Translations under genes and position numbers: made by a program
Source of the DNA: Climacteris rufus
Lineage: Eukaryota; Chordata; Aves; Passeriformes; Climacteridae
Direction: 5' to 3'
DNA length: 64,000 nucleotides
Assembly (NCBI GenBank): GCA_013398175.1
Contig: VZRZ01007764.1
Span: forward strand, 226,269 to 290,268
The notes under the pieces: generated by a model
Told to the model about the DNA's origin: nothing
Database searches by the model: none
The model's input: the letters and a program-made list of their open reading frames with translations, nothing else
Part shown: one piece after another, positions 13,001 through 23,478 of the stretch
How positions within the stretch are numbered: position 1 is the stretch's first letter
Layout of the letters: every line of letters starts with the position of its first letter

Positions 13001-16000
13001 TGTAATTAACACGTGAGCTTCTATCGTAGTCTAACCCCCAAAAGGCATCACTGTCCCCTGCCATGGTGGGGTAGGAAGAGGATGAGAAGGGTGAAAGTGA
13101 GAAAAATTGTGGGTTCAGTTAAACACAGTTTAATAGGTAAAGCAAAAGCTGTGTGTGCAAGTGAATTTATTTGCTGCTTCCCAGGATATCTAGACAGTAA
13201 AATTACACAAGTCTAAGTGGCTCAGCCATAGATAATGTGAAGCTGATTGCCATCAGTCGTTGTGGAGGGGAATTGTGGCTGAGAACCTGTTGAAGAAAAA
13301 GTTGTTTCAGCTTCACAAAGGCGACCGGTGTGTAATCAGGACTTGGTCACAGGGACCTCTGCAGAGCAGCACAGTTAAGGGCTTGAGTGTTCAGAAAAGA
13401 GGTGACTTTAGGCAAATGAAATCTGCAGGTCCATCAGTTCCACAGATGCATCAGTATTGTACTTTTTATATGTTCCTGCTTGATACATTAACTTGCAGGC
13501 CAGTCACATCTGTTTCAAACCGTTGTCAATGCTGAAAAATAAAAGAAAAGAGTTTTGCACAGCTTTCCTCCAAAAAATGCAAATAATGAAACTTCCATTT
13601 CCTGCAGCAAAAGTCTTCCTTGAATGTGCTTTAGACACTGCAAGTAGCATGTAAATTCCTTCTTTTGCAAAACTTTTTCCACAGGCTTGAGTGCTCTTTG
13701 ATTTCATGGAAATAGAATTCCGTTGTGTATAAACAGAACTTCAGTCTTTAGTGGGCCATAGGATTTGTTTCCCCTCCTTTCAAGACAAAGGAAAGAAAAC
13801 TAGGTAACTGGAGAGGGGCTAGTGGAAAATTCTGCTGTCTGCAGTGATGGAAGTAAATATAAGTGATGCTGTGTGAGGGGTGCAGCTGTGCTCACCTTCC
13901 AGAGACTCAGAAACAGAAGTTTGCTTCTTCATGGTCTTCCTGTGTAGTGTTCATTCCAAATGTAGGTTCATAATTGCGAGTCCACTCTGCTCTAAGCATC
14001 CTCTTCTTTAAACTGACCTGTGTGTTTGTCTTTCTGCAGTCCCTAAAGCTCCAGAGATAGATATAGCAGCGTGCCTGGTTGCTGACAACTGCATAACAGT
14101 CTCGTGGAGAATGCCTGAGGAGGACAGCAGAATTGACCATTTTGTGCTGGAGTACAGGAAAACCAACTTTGATGGGCTCCCTCGCCTGAAGGGTGAACAG
14201 CACTGGGAACTGATCGACTACATTAAAGCCACTCAGTACACCTTGTCAGGTAAAGGTTTTTTATGCTTCAAACACAACTCCTTGTGCTTGAAAGGTTTTC
14301 TGTGCTTCAAACCCAGCTCTTTGTGCTTGGAAGTTTTGCATAGTAGCCCTTTTCCTGCATGTAATGAAGCTATATCACATTAGTCCTGGTGCTCTGTACA
14401 ATAGCAGTTCTGCTTCTTGCTTTGACTTGGGGGTTTCATGAAAGATCATGTGTTAAATAAAGTTCACACTGGTATTCAGGCATGTTTTTTGCAGATGGAG
14501 ATAAATGCAAGACAGCTGCATGGGATAGCTCAATTTTTTACTCTTGTAGAAATTGTCAGTAATCAACGTCATTTCATATTTCTAACCATTCACTTTTTAG
14601 GTCTGAAGTTTGATACAAAATACATGAACCTTAGAGTACAAGCTTGCAACAAAGCCGTGGCCGGGGAATACTCTGACCCTGTGACTCTGGAAACCAAAGG
14701 TAAAATTTGAAAGATTCTTAACCTCATCTGTGGTGAAAAGCCTGCACTTAAAGTCCTCTGCCTTCGTATATGAACCTGTATGCTCAGTCTGCTGCTGCAT
14801 GAGCACTGCTGAAACACATCCTAAGTGGAAAGGAAAACAACTCTAAGGGATTAAGAAGCTTTTTGGCACAAGGCTGCCCTTTTAACATTCAGACCCTGAA
14901 AAATGGGGCAGTTAATGTCACTTTCTCCAGCTGAGCTTGGCACTGGCTCCTTTGAATTGTGGATTGACAGTACCATGTGCTGCTGCGGGAGGCCAGCATA
15001 CAGCAAGAGGAGGATGAATGACTCTTAGGGCATCTAAACAGTTGGTGTAATTATCCTGCTGTTAGTGACAGACACAGCTTTCTGTACCTAGAAGTTGCTG
15101 GAAAGGTTTTTCTTCACTTCGTAGCTGCACATTCTGATCACTGTCAGTATTTAAAAGGTTGGCAGCTTCAAGCTTGCTGAAGGTGTGTAGTCATCATGTT
15201 AGAAGTCAGTTGATCTGAGAACTGTTAGGATGGCTTCTTAACTTTGTTTTGTAAATATACTAGGAGATAAATCTCTTGGAAGTGATGTTTTGTGACAGAC
15301 AACAAATCTTAAGGTGAGATGGTGATCCTAAAGCTTGATTTACAGCCAGGTCTGTGGTGTAAAGAGCAGAATGACTGGTATCAGCTATATAAATTCATGT
15401 AAATTTAAATTCTGTTCCTTGTGAATGTTACTTCATAAGAACAAAGCAATACAAAATTTGAGTGAGCTGATGGGCATTCTGGTAACTTTTCTAAAATTAT
15501 TTTAATACTCTTAAGCAGCAATCATTGTCAGAGACATCGTATCCATTCAATAGCCACTTACTTCCCTACTCCAGTACCAGAAAAATAATTCTGATTTTGA
15601 TTGTTTGGGCAGTTACTATGTTTCTCACATTATTTGAGTTATTTGTGGGTGAATTAGTTCACTGTTTTAATAATCAACCCAAAGAAAATCAGTTTCCTTT
15701 TCCACGTGCTTAACCTGACTGTTGTTTACACTTGTGTACTTTTGAGCTCTAAACTCTTAAAAATCTCTGTCTTTCAGAGTAAGACTGGAATATCTGATGG
15801 TATTAGGACATTTATAGAACAATCTGTAAAGATATTTAGGGAATTCAGCCTGTTGAATTAGTTTTTTTGATTGCAAGTGTCAGACTGAAAAGCTGATGTT
15901 TCTATTATTTTTAATAATGCTCTGCTACAATTTTACTACTGCTTTTCTCATTTTGTATGAATAACCACAGCTGGGAGAGAGCTTTGTACCATTTCACTCT

Positions 16001-19000
16001 TTTCTATTTTGTCTTCATCAGCATTTGTGTTCAGTTTGGACAGTACTACATCTCACCCCAACTTGAAAGTTGAGGACACCTATGTTGAATGGGATCCTAC
16101 AGGAGGCAAGGGCCAAGAAAAAATAAAAGGGAAGGAAAATAAAAACAGGTAAGAACCCTGTTTTATAAATGTCTGGGATACCTTATCTGACAATTAAAGG
16201 AAGAGGGCAGGGAGGAGTTAAAGCACTTGAGTACAGCAGGACATGAAAGGAGTTTTCATTCAGAAATCTTTCTCTAGGAGAAATTTAATTTTTTTTAAAT
16301 CTTCTTTCCTCTGTCACACAGTTTTAGAGGTTATAGTTGTGTCACAATTGTTAAATAATATTTATTAAAAAAACCCACATTTTTTAAGGTATCACTCAGG
16401 GTACTGAAATAAAGTGCAGGAGTGGTGGATTGACCTTGGCCATCTAGCAGGTGCCCACCCACCTGGTCTATTGCTTCTCTTCCTCCTGCTACCAAAACCA
16501 CTTAAACCCAGTACAATAGATCAGGTAAATGTGAACAGGCAGCTGATGTAGTCCTCATGCTGCAGATCAACTCTGGTGAATAGGGAATGTTTCTGCCATA
16601 AAAAAATAAGAAAAGAGCTGACTGCCTTGTCCATTTGAGAAAGAAAAGGTTAAATAAAATTGGTACTATATATAAGGTGGTGTCTGAATTCAAATCAAAG
16701 CAAATTCAAATCAAAGTTGGTGAGGAAAAGGTGCCAATAAAACAAAACAGACAGCAAAAGGTAATGGATAATGAAAGATAACTGTTGTGAAAGTGGCAGC
16801 CCTAGATGTACTTACTGTTTGCATCTAGGAAAAGCACGTAACTGCAGCAGAGTTCTTGGTAGGTTGTTAGACGTGTGCTGTTCAGAATCACAGAATGAAT
16901 ACTGTTGGAAGACCATTTAGCTCTGTCTACTCTGGCTGAGCTTTGAATGTATCCAAGGGTGAAAAATGTGTGGGTGAAGAATGTGTTAACTCGCTAGCTC
17001 TCTGTTCCAGGCCACTGGTATGGGAGGGGAGGAATATCCTGATGCCTGAGTGGAATTCCCTGTGGTGCAGTGAGTCCCAGAGGTGTCTCTCAGCCAGCAG
17101 TGTGACCCCACCTGAGGAAAGCCTGGCTTGATCTCTGCTCCCCTTCCTGCTGCCTCGTTAAAGCAACTGGCTCTTGTCTTTCTCAGGCTGAGCAAATCCA
17201 ATTACCTTTCTGTGCCCCAGCCCCTTGGGTGTGTTGTTGGCTCTCCACTGGACTTGTATGTCAGGGTGTAAATCCAAGGAGCCCAGACCTGGACACGGGA
17301 GGACTTCAGGATCAGTCTGACAGCTGCCAGAAGGAGAGGAGGAGCCATTGCCTTGGGCTCCTGGTCACTGTCTTGTGGCTACAGGCCAGGGTGTGGCTGC
17401 CCACCTCTGCCACCAGGGCACAGGCAGCTGCCAGTGGCTTTTCTGCAGAGCTGTTCTTCCCTCAGGTGTCCCTCAGCCTCTCCTGTTGTGTGGATTTCTC
17501 TGGCCTGGAGAGCTGTGAGCCTGGTGTTCAGCTGGGTCTGTACAGAGCTCGTGGCCCCACTACCCAGTCTATGTGTCACCTCTTGGGGTTTGGGGATATT
17601 CTGTGGGAATGGGTCCCCAGAGCTGTCTGCTTCCTCAAACACGATTTATTGGCTTTCCAAATGCACATCTTCAGATAATTTATGAACAAATACCTTCCCT
17701 GTAGGAATGTATTGCCAGAAGCATGATAGATTAACTTTCCTTGGCATTTTGGAAATGGGGATAATTTACTGTAGTAGCAGAACAGTTCTTTAATGACTAC
17801 TTATTTCTGTCGACAGTGGCCAGAATCCTCTGCTGAAGAGCAATAGAAGGTGATATATACCCCTTATTCCTAGGATCTAGCACCTAGTTTTGTTGGGAAT
17901 CTGTGCTACTTTCCCTTGCTTGATGTCATGAGAAACAAATCTAATAGCCTTTATCAGTGACAGTGCACATGGACATTTGGAAGTTATCCTGAAGTTTAAT
18001 TTGGATTCATAGAGATGATGTATATATTTTCCAGGGACTGGAAGAGAGCCTTTCTGGAAGGATTCATCCTAATGTGTAGGAAACTTGATTTGCAGTGGTT
18101 GGAAGGGCATCATGTATTTTAATATTGACCCAAAGATCCCTGTTATTTACAGACATATTGGTGCTTGCTTAACCTTTTGACACATTTTTTACAAATATGG
18201 TAAAAATCTCCTTTCTGAGAACATGAAGTTTTTTGTTCTTAGTTTTTAGTCTGAAAATCTCTTTGCTTCTAAACTTGTGCTGTAGCTCTTGCAACAGAGT
18301 GTAAAAGTCTGTGTTTTTACATGTCTGAGGAGGATGAAGCATGATGGCATGTGTAAAAAGCTTCATGGAAATTCTAATTGCAGCACCAATTGTTCAAATG
18401 AGAAATCCTCTTTTTTGAGATGTAAAGTTAGGTAAAATATTCTCCTATTTTGCAGCTGTGTTGTTTTAGTAACAATTCTTTTTCATTGCTTTTCTAATAA
18501 AATTCCTTTTTGAGAAATTACTTCTCCCATTTTTCCTCTCTTGCTCTTTTGCTGGTATTGCTTTTGGGGACCAAAAGCAATGCCCAGATTCCTGATTTCT
18601 TACAGGTTTTACTCCCTTGTGTTTATCTATCAGATGGATCTCTCTCTGGCTTGAAATCAGCAGTAAAGAAAAACTTCTGTAAAAAGCAAAATAAGCTCTT
18701 GAAGCCATTCAGTTTCAATAGTTCTGCTACACAAAGGATATCAATTTCTGCTAAACTAATTTTTATAAATGTCTTGGAGATGTTCCTACTTGCTCAACTC
18801 AAAGAATTTTATACCTTGGCCTCTCTTTGTAGCTGTGAGGAGAGAATTTCCTTAGTTCTTGGCTTTGCTGTGGTAGAAAGATGTGGTCACATGTTCAACT
18901 TTGCATTTCAGACTGACCTTTTCTAGCAGGGGATTTATTCGTGTAGGAGGCTTTTATTGCCTCTAAAGAGCATCTGTGGGATGTCTGCATTAGAGGGGAA

Positions 19001-22000
19001 AATTGGAGCTGGCTCCACAGTAGGTGGGATTGCAATATGGTTGTTTTAAACAACCAATGTGCTCTTTTTAAAGGTTGGAAACACAGGATAGCAACAAAAC
19101 ACTTAATTATCTTTAATTTGTTAGGCTAGAAAAAAGCCTTTTAATTTCTGATCTCCCTCCTTGGCCTTTCTTCTCTAGAAGAGAATACATCTTGCTTGGA
19201 ATATGTTCAGTTTGCTAAAATGGATGAGAAAACAGGGACTAAGTGCAAAAATCCTGACCATGAGGCAAGAGGTCTGGCCACTGAATAGTGGAAAAAATGT
19301 GTCAGTTACTGGCTAATAAGGGCTGTGCTGTACTGGAAAATGGGCACAAAACTGATTGCACTGTGGAGAAAAAGCCTGAAGAACTGTTTTTTTGAAGCTT
19401 TTATGTCCAATTTTCTGAACTGATAAAGGCTATTAAATTTTGAGAGGACAAACCACATGCGGTGGCCATTTACAGACTTGAGCGAAATAAATGATACCAA
19501 GAAACTTTTAATGCTTTTCTTAACCCTGAGAAAATTCTAGCCAAGTGCTCGTATTTTTCATCCTGGGATTCTCTAAATGGCCACACTGCTTTCTGCATAA
19601 CCATTTGTACTGGGTCTGATTAGAAAACTTTCAGCAGCATTTGTTGGAAATGTGCGTGGATGATGTCTGATGCTCATGAAGCAGGATGGAATCTGCGGAG
19701 TGCCTTCCTCTGAAATTATGCTTTAATTACTGGCTTTGCTTTTTTTCTTCCCTCCCCCCATGCTATCACTTGCTAACTTTTTCTTTGGTAAGTAAACTGC
19801 AGCATCCCCGATCTTTACAAAACACAAAAGATTTGATGTGTTGCACCTGCACCATGTACAGGTAACCCCTTCATGTAAGTCTTGTGAGCAGTTTGGAAGT
19901 GTGGTTGTCTTCTGATCGCTGTTGTCAAATTAAATGCTAAATGTTGATTGCTAAAGGAAACAGCTTTTTCATCAGTGATTTCTTGTAGACTTCTGTAAAT
20001 GGAATAAAACAAACATTGTGAACTAGAATTTAGCATTCTTATGTATTACAGCTTAATACCACTTAGCTTTTGATTCCTGTTTATTTTAATGACAGTATTA
20101 GGCAAAAGGGACATTTCCTAACCCTTTCTGAAATGGCATTTGAGAATAATGGATGAATTGGAAAGAAAAGCTGAACTTCTGTAGTAGTGGACATAAAAGT
20201 AGCAAATAGCTTTACCACACTGTAGCTGAAGGAGAAGCTGGAGAGAAACCTCTTTTGTGTGTGGTGTTTCTTCTAAGGGTGATAGACTACAGAGGATGAG
20301 AAATTGAAAGTGACTTCTCAAGTGTATTTCACAGACTCACTTTGTACTTTCTCGGGATTTTTGTCAATAAAACAGGAAACTGCATAGTTATTTCTGAGAA
20401 GTTAAAATTCTTTGCTACTGATTGCCTTTAAAAGAGTAATCAGAAGTGATTCTCTGTCTACTGAGGAATATTGCAAATAGCCTTCACTACTTAATGGTTA
20501 AATTGTTGGTAATTATTTTGAGGTCCTAACCGAGGTGTAAAAAAAAGGGTTTGAAAACCTCATTAGGTTAAAATTAGTCTTTTATACAACTGATTGCTCA
20601 TTAGAATGCTCTCCATCCTGAAGTGTTTCATTCAAACCGTGTGCCACACATCTGCTTTTTTTTCCCCTCCTCCTGTTTCTGTTCTCAGCTGCCTCTGAAC
20701 TTTTTTACAACACCCTGTATTTTCTGTTTCTGTCTGTTGCCTCCTCCCTCTCAGCCCCTCTGCATGTGTGCTGTTAGAGGCATGAACTAACGTGTTGTTT
20801 GAAGTCTGTGTGCTCCTGATGGACTCAGGGGCACCTGGGTGTGCATTTCTGTAGCTCTGTCCAAGTGCTGAGTGGTCCATCTCTCCTTTAGAAGCAACAC
20901 AGCGTCTCCGAAGAGATCCATGAACAGTCCGAGAGCCTCGGCGAGGGGCAGCCGGGATCGCTTTGCTGGGGAATCCTACACAGTGCTGGGTGAGCTGAAC
21001 TTGTTTCTTCTTTCAGGGCTGTCATGCTGTGAAAAGGGCAGCTGAAGCAAGAATTAGAGAGAAAGTCTGTGATGGTTCAAGGCTGTGTACTCGGTGTTGT
21101 CCTGCCCAGAGTAGTTTGGCCATGTAACATCAGAATTTTGTGCTGCAGCATCTGAAAGTCTGTTGAAGCTCTTTCTTGCAAAGCTCTTAGTGACTGACAT
21201 TCACTGCTGTTAAACATAAATTGATGTTAAATGTATCTTCTCTTAATGACCCTAGGTAAATTCAGTCTCGTTATTCTGGTTTATATTTATATTCTATTGT
21301 ACAGTTTTCTTATTCCTGATAGTTCAGATGTTCTTTTTTATTTCTTCACCTTAAAATAAAACAGAGAAGACATCACTGGTGCCTGTTAGGAAGGCAGGTC
21401 ATTGTAAGGTATACTCTACTTGTAATTAACTGCACCTAATTGAAATTAAATGCCTTTCTCTTGGTAGGAGACACTGCTGTTGAAAGTGGACAGCATTACT
21501 GGGAAGTGAGAGCCCAGAAGGACTGCAAATCCTACAGCGTGGGAGTAACATACAGAAACCCGGGCAAGTTTGACCAGCTGGGAAAGACTAACTCGAGCTG
21601 GTGCATCCATATCAACAATTGGCTGCAAACCACATTTTCAGCAAAGCATAATAATAAAGCAAAAACTCTAGATATACCAGTTCCAGACAGAATAGGAGTG
21701 TACTGCGACTTTGATGGAGGTAAATCACACTCTTAGGAGACTTGTGCACTGTACTTAGTTTCCCTAGGAAAGAATAATTTTTTTTTTCTACAACTAAGAC
21801 AGCAGTAGCATCATAGCTTAAATTATGTTGAAGCTGTATTTCAGCTTGTTTTCTCTCTCGCTCTTAGGTCAGCTCTCATTTTATAATGCCAACTCAAAGG
21901 CGCTGTTACACACCTTCAGAACTAAGTTTACCCAGCCATTGCTACCAGGCTTCATGGTCAGTATCTATAACATTTCCTTGAGTTTTTGGCACTGAATTCA

Positions 22001-23478
22001 GTTTACTGAAGATTTAATTGTTTTTTTTAAAGAAGGAAACTGGAAGCACGTGGTTTGGCTCACTAGTAACTTTAAAAAATGTTCAACTGTTTTATTTTGG
22101 ATCTCATGTGGTGTTTGTAGTAGCACTCCAGTAGGACTCTGCACCTGGATGTCTCAGCTATGTAAATAGAAGTCATTAAATTTGTGTGTGGTAAATTAAT
22201 AGCACATTCCAGTAGCTGATGAGCCTGCTGCAATGATTGATCCAAACTGATGGAGCCCAGGATGCTCTGTGGCATCAGAGCAGGTGTCGTGGGACAGAAC
22301 AACACCAGATGCTTCCCAGTGAAGAAACAGACTCCAGCTTTCACGTTTTATAAAGCTCCATGGCATTTTCTTGCCAGTCATTTCAGCACATAACCCTTTT
22401 GTGGCTCTAAGCTAGTTGGCAACAACTTGCTGCAATGTTAAAGGCTCAAACCCTGCCAGAAATGCACAAAAGGATTAGTTACTGCATACTGGTTTTCTTT
22501 AATCATTTCAGTAATTTGTTTAGCTAAAATTGGAGGCCTCAGCTGCGTTGCAAGGTGCCACCAAGTGCTTCATACTTTGGGAGCAGGGTGTGTAGGCCTC
22601 TGGGATTTTTACAGGTGTGGATTTTTTTGTGGCTGTTTATTTGCCTTGCTGTTCCTTTTCAACACATGGGGACGAGGATAGCTCCAGAGCTGTTGGGATC
22701 CATGTGTTGGCCATCCCCTAGTACTGACTCATAAATTCAGTTCCCAAGTCATCTGGGGAACCAGCTGCTTGCCCAAATTCAGGCTGTCCCTCTGTAGCTC
22801 ACACAGCCAGCCCCTCACACCGAGTGACAGCAGCCTTACTGACTGAACAGAACAAGTAAAGATGACAAACTACTTAATTACAGCTCTCAGACTTACTTAC
22901 GTGAAAATACAGCATGCTGTCATGTAACTCATTTGTAGAATAAAGGTCACAGGCACCTGTCTCCCTGAAGCTTCTCAAATTTTTATTTTTTTTTTGTTAC
23001 GTCTGTGCTGACACAATTTTGGTGTGACACGGCAGAAACAGCCACTGGAGCATTGTGAGAGAGTTGCTTTTCATTGTCACTGATTGCTGCTGGCACCTTG
23101 GCCTTCAAAGAATTTTTCTTGTTAGGAGCAAGTGAATTTAGTATTAGATCTCCGACTTGGTTATAAGCTTAGTTGTAAAGCAGAGTATGTGAAGTATCTT
23201 GGACTCTGTGGGCTTAAAAATCAGCTTGTCTGTGATTAAAATGTTTTACAGAGTGCTGTGACAAGGCATGCAGCTGTGTTTGTGTTGGGTAATTGTGGGA
23301 TGGGAGGAGAGAGATGTCTTTGGTTCTTAATGTAGATTTGTTTTCTTTTTCCCCCCAGATCTGGTGTGGTGGGCTCACAGTGAGTACTGGATTGCAGGTG
23401 CCAAGTGCTGTGAAGACCCTACAGAAAAGTGAAAATGGCTTGGGTGGTTCCACAAGCAGCCTGAACAATATTGCCTAG
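3982..23478 (+). CDS. FSD1L: FSD1L, fibronectin III and SPRY domain containing 1-like (5'-partial, 12 exons)
   Basis: Coding exons are 3982-4077, 4947-5078, 5599-5700, 8507-8529, 11429-11550, 14040-14249, 14601-14699, 16022-16148, 20892-20989, 21468-21719, 21868-21956 and 23359-23478. All are flanked by AG and GT, and they join in one frame to 489 residues plus TAG. I recognised the protein from remembered mammalian FSD1L, to which nearly every exon aligns. Domain order, numbering from the first visible residue: an N-terminal coiled coil/COS-like part (about 1-150), a fibronectin III domain (about 160-262), a basic Ser/Lys-rich linker (about 265-335) and a B30.2/SPRY domain (about 337-489). 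The SPRY part shows the GQHYWEV motif and the DFDGG..LSFY motif. The family is related to MID/TRIM proteins but lacks RING and B-box; a microtubule or cytoskeletal role is known for the paralogue FSD1 and is inferred here. The few residues encoded by the start exon are missing because that exon lies outside the window or was not assembled. An optional exon in the long intron 16149-20891 cannot be excluded. Confidence 0.96.
4078..5598. other. FSD1L introns at 4078-4946 and 5079-5598
   Basis: Two short introns surround the 4947-5078 exon. I see no repeat or additional exon in them. Confidence 0.7.
4947..5078 (+). CDS. FSD1L: FSD1L exon, coiled coil (132 nt)
   Basis: This exon has 44 codons, phase 0 at both ends. 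It includes SELDEEFDGLYSVLHEMK and QQEEARKIQALQ, an acidic and leucine-rich stretch typical of the family's coiled coil. The acceptor is ctctcctcag and the donor is gtaaat. Confidence 0.95.
5599..5700 (+). CDS. FSD1L: FSD1L exon, coiled coil (102 nt)
   Basis: This exon has 34 codons, phase 0, with SQCSRALESSEELLELA matching the mammalian SQCNNALENSEELLEFA region. The donor gtagaa is weaker than its neighbours, and the frame stays open for a further 33 codons beyond it. The junction was set by phase and by homology to the following AARQIKD exon. Confidence 0.92.
5701..8506. other. FSD1L intron before the microexon
   Basis: This 2.8-kb AT-rich intron has T runs near 6787, 6808 and 7261. A CpG-containing block at about 7628-8035 may be an old LTR (listed separately). 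The 3' end carries the microexon's branch point and pyrimidine tract. Confidence 0.7.
7628..8035. mobile_element. Possible degenerate LTR or other foreign insert
   Basis: Within an AT-rich, CpG-poor intron this block carries a run of CpGs (around 7683-7790 and 7853-7895), a G run at 7780-7786 and a TATATA-like stretch near 7806. The composition differs sharply from both flanks, as expected for an inserted element. I could not identify terminal TG...CA ends, target-site duplications or a known family, so the boundaries are rough and the call is tentative. Confidence 0.3.
8507..8529 (+). CDS. FSD1L: FSD1L 23-nt microexon
   Basis: This exon encodes AARQIKD plus two bases of the next codon, matching the AARQIKDR segment of mammalian FSD1L. 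The acceptor side has a perfect TACTAAC branch-point consensus at 8466-8472, a long CT tract and a UGC shortly before the AG. The donor is gtacag. The split codon is AG+T (Ser) where mammals have Arg. It is required for frame: without it the coding sequence shifts. Confidence 0.9.
8530..11428. other. FSD1L intron with an antisense CR1 copy
   Basis: AT-rich intron. A 14-bp palindrome lies near 8826-8840. The CR1 at about 10188-10915 is the only recognised repeat. Confidence 0.7.
10188..10915 (-). mobile_element. CR1 LINE fragment (3' part, antisense)
   Basis: Read on the + strand the block begins with the reverse complement of a CR1 3' end (cacaggatgggttaggctgg then gagggaccacag). It continues through the usual landmarks: tatcttcagtgagggagact, a stretch resembling gcccaggactggacacag, and tccttctctgcagagctg, ending near the ccttgttgaatgaag block. 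CR1 is the dominant retrotransposon of birds and other sauropsids. The copy is 5'-truncated and inactive. Confidence 0.88.
11429..11550 (+). CDS. FSD1L: FSD1L exon before the fibronectin domain (122 nt)
   Basis: This exon enters with one base of a split codon and reads VTVASAFRLSLKPKVSDSMT then LMVDFALEKRML. It is the highly conserved segment between the coiled coil and the FN3 domain (COS-box region in related proteins). The acceptor is ggctttag and the donor is gtaaaa. Confidence 0.95.
11551..14039. other. FSD1L intron
   Basis: The intron has a short degenerate repeat of actgtaaagct/actgtat units at about 11925-11990 and an imperfect inverted cacccctg/caggggta pair near 12337-12358. No coding or mobile element was recognised. 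Confidence 0.6.
14040..14249 (+). CDS. FSD1L: FSD1L exon, first part of fibronectin III domain
   Basis: This 210-nt exon starts at VPKAPEID and contains the FN3 core (CITVSWRMPEED, DHFVLEYRKTNFDGLP). The pattern of Trp and Tyr is that of an FN3 fold. The acceptor is tttctgcag and the donor is gtaaag. The intron frame stays open for 44 codons after the donor because of a 39-bp in-frame tandem duplication. Confidence 0.96.
14250..14600. other. FSD1L intron with 39-bp tandem duplication
   Basis: The 351-nt intron begins with 2.3 copies of a 39-bp unit (listed separately). The remainder is unremarkable. Confidence 0.7.
14252..14340 (+). repeat. 39-bp tandem duplication next to splice donor
   Basis: Units lie at 14252-14290 and 14291-14329, with a partial third from 14330. 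Both begin aaaggtttt, contain tgcttcaaac and end tttgtgcttg or cttgtgcttg. They differ at only a few positions. Confidence 0.9.
14601..14699 (+). CDS. FSD1L: FSD1L exon, end of fibronectin III domain
   Basis: This 99-nt exon encodes GLKFDTKYMNLRVQACNKA and the following AGEYSDPVTLETK. The YxxRVxAxN and GxYSDP pattern is the classical end of an FN3 domain. The acceptor is cactttttag and the donor is gtaaaa. Confidence 0.96.
14700..16021. other. FSD1L intron
   Basis: AT-rich intron of 1.3 kb; no repeat or exon recognised. Confidence 0.6.
16022..16148 (+). CDS. FSD1L: FSD1L exon, linker
   Basis: This 127-nt exon covers the linker after FN3, with LKVEDTYVEWDPTGGKG and the lysine-rich KIKGKENKNR. 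The acceptor is tcttcatcag and the donor is gtaaga. The lysine-rich tail is one residue shorter than the mammalian form I remember. Confidence 0.94.
16149..20891. other. FSD1L long intron with CR1-like block
   Basis: The largest FSD1L intron, 4.7 kb. It contains a short direct repeat of attcaaatcaaag at about 16689-16717 and a GC-rich CR1-like block at 16885-17690. The rest is AT-rich. An optional linker exon known in some mammalian isoforms could lie here, but I could not identify it. Confidence 0.6.
16885..17690 (-). mobile_element. Divergent CR1 LINE fragment (antisense)
   Basis: The block starts with cagaatcacagaatgaat, a typical reverse-complemented CR1 3' end. Further on come gagcccagacctggacac and cttttctgcagagctgttc, which match CR1 landmarks. 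Intervening sequence is poorly matched, so this may be a fragmented or composite insertion. Its GC content is clearly above that of the flanking intron. Confidence 0.55.
20892..20989 (+). CDS. FSD1L: FSD1L exon, Ser/Arg-rich linker to SPRY
   Basis: This 98-nt exon contains SPKRSMNSPRASARGSRDRF then GESYTVLG. Ser/Arg-rich, low-complexity sequence leads into the start of the B30.2 domain. The base composition is notably more GC-rich and CpG-rich than the flanking introns. The acceptor is tctcctttag and the donor is gtgagc. Confidence 0.94.
21468..21719 (+). CDS. FSD1L: FSD1L exon, SPRY core
   Basis: This 252-nt exon encodes GDTAVESGQHYWEV through IGVYCDFDGG, the main body of the B30.2/SPRY domain including the HYWEV motif (about residues 346-350 of the visible protein). 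The acceptor is ttggtag and the donor is gtaaat. Confidence 0.97.
21868..21956 (+). CDS. FSD1L: FSD1L exon, SPRY
   Basis: This 89-nt exon encodes QLSFYNANSKALLHTF and ends TQPLLPGFM. The donor is read as gtcagt directly after ATG at 21954-21956, because the next exon continues IWCGGL in phase 0. A gtatct two codons later would break the frame. Confidence 0.94.
23359..23478 (+). CDS. FSD1L: FSD1L terminal coding exon
   Basis: This 120-nt exon starts at IWCGGLTVSTGLQVPSAV and ends SSLNNIA with TAG at 23476-23478. The acceptor is a long C tract followed by AG. The C-terminus is slightly shorter than the mammalian one I remember. Confidence 0.95.
   Translation: MWCGGLTVSTGLQVPSAVKTLQKSENGLGGSTSSLNNIA

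Larger units (their letters stand above)
20990..23358. other. FSD1L introns at 20990-21467, 21720-21867 and 21957-23358
   Basis: Three introns separate the SPRY exons. I recognise no repeat. The last one (1.4 kb) ends in a strong T/C tract before the terminal exon. Confidence 0.65.

Noticed and set aside
18510..18926. 138-codon open frame with signal-peptide-like start in an FSD1L intron
   Set aside because: It begins with TTG rather than ATG, lies in an AT-rich intron and has no homologue I recognise.
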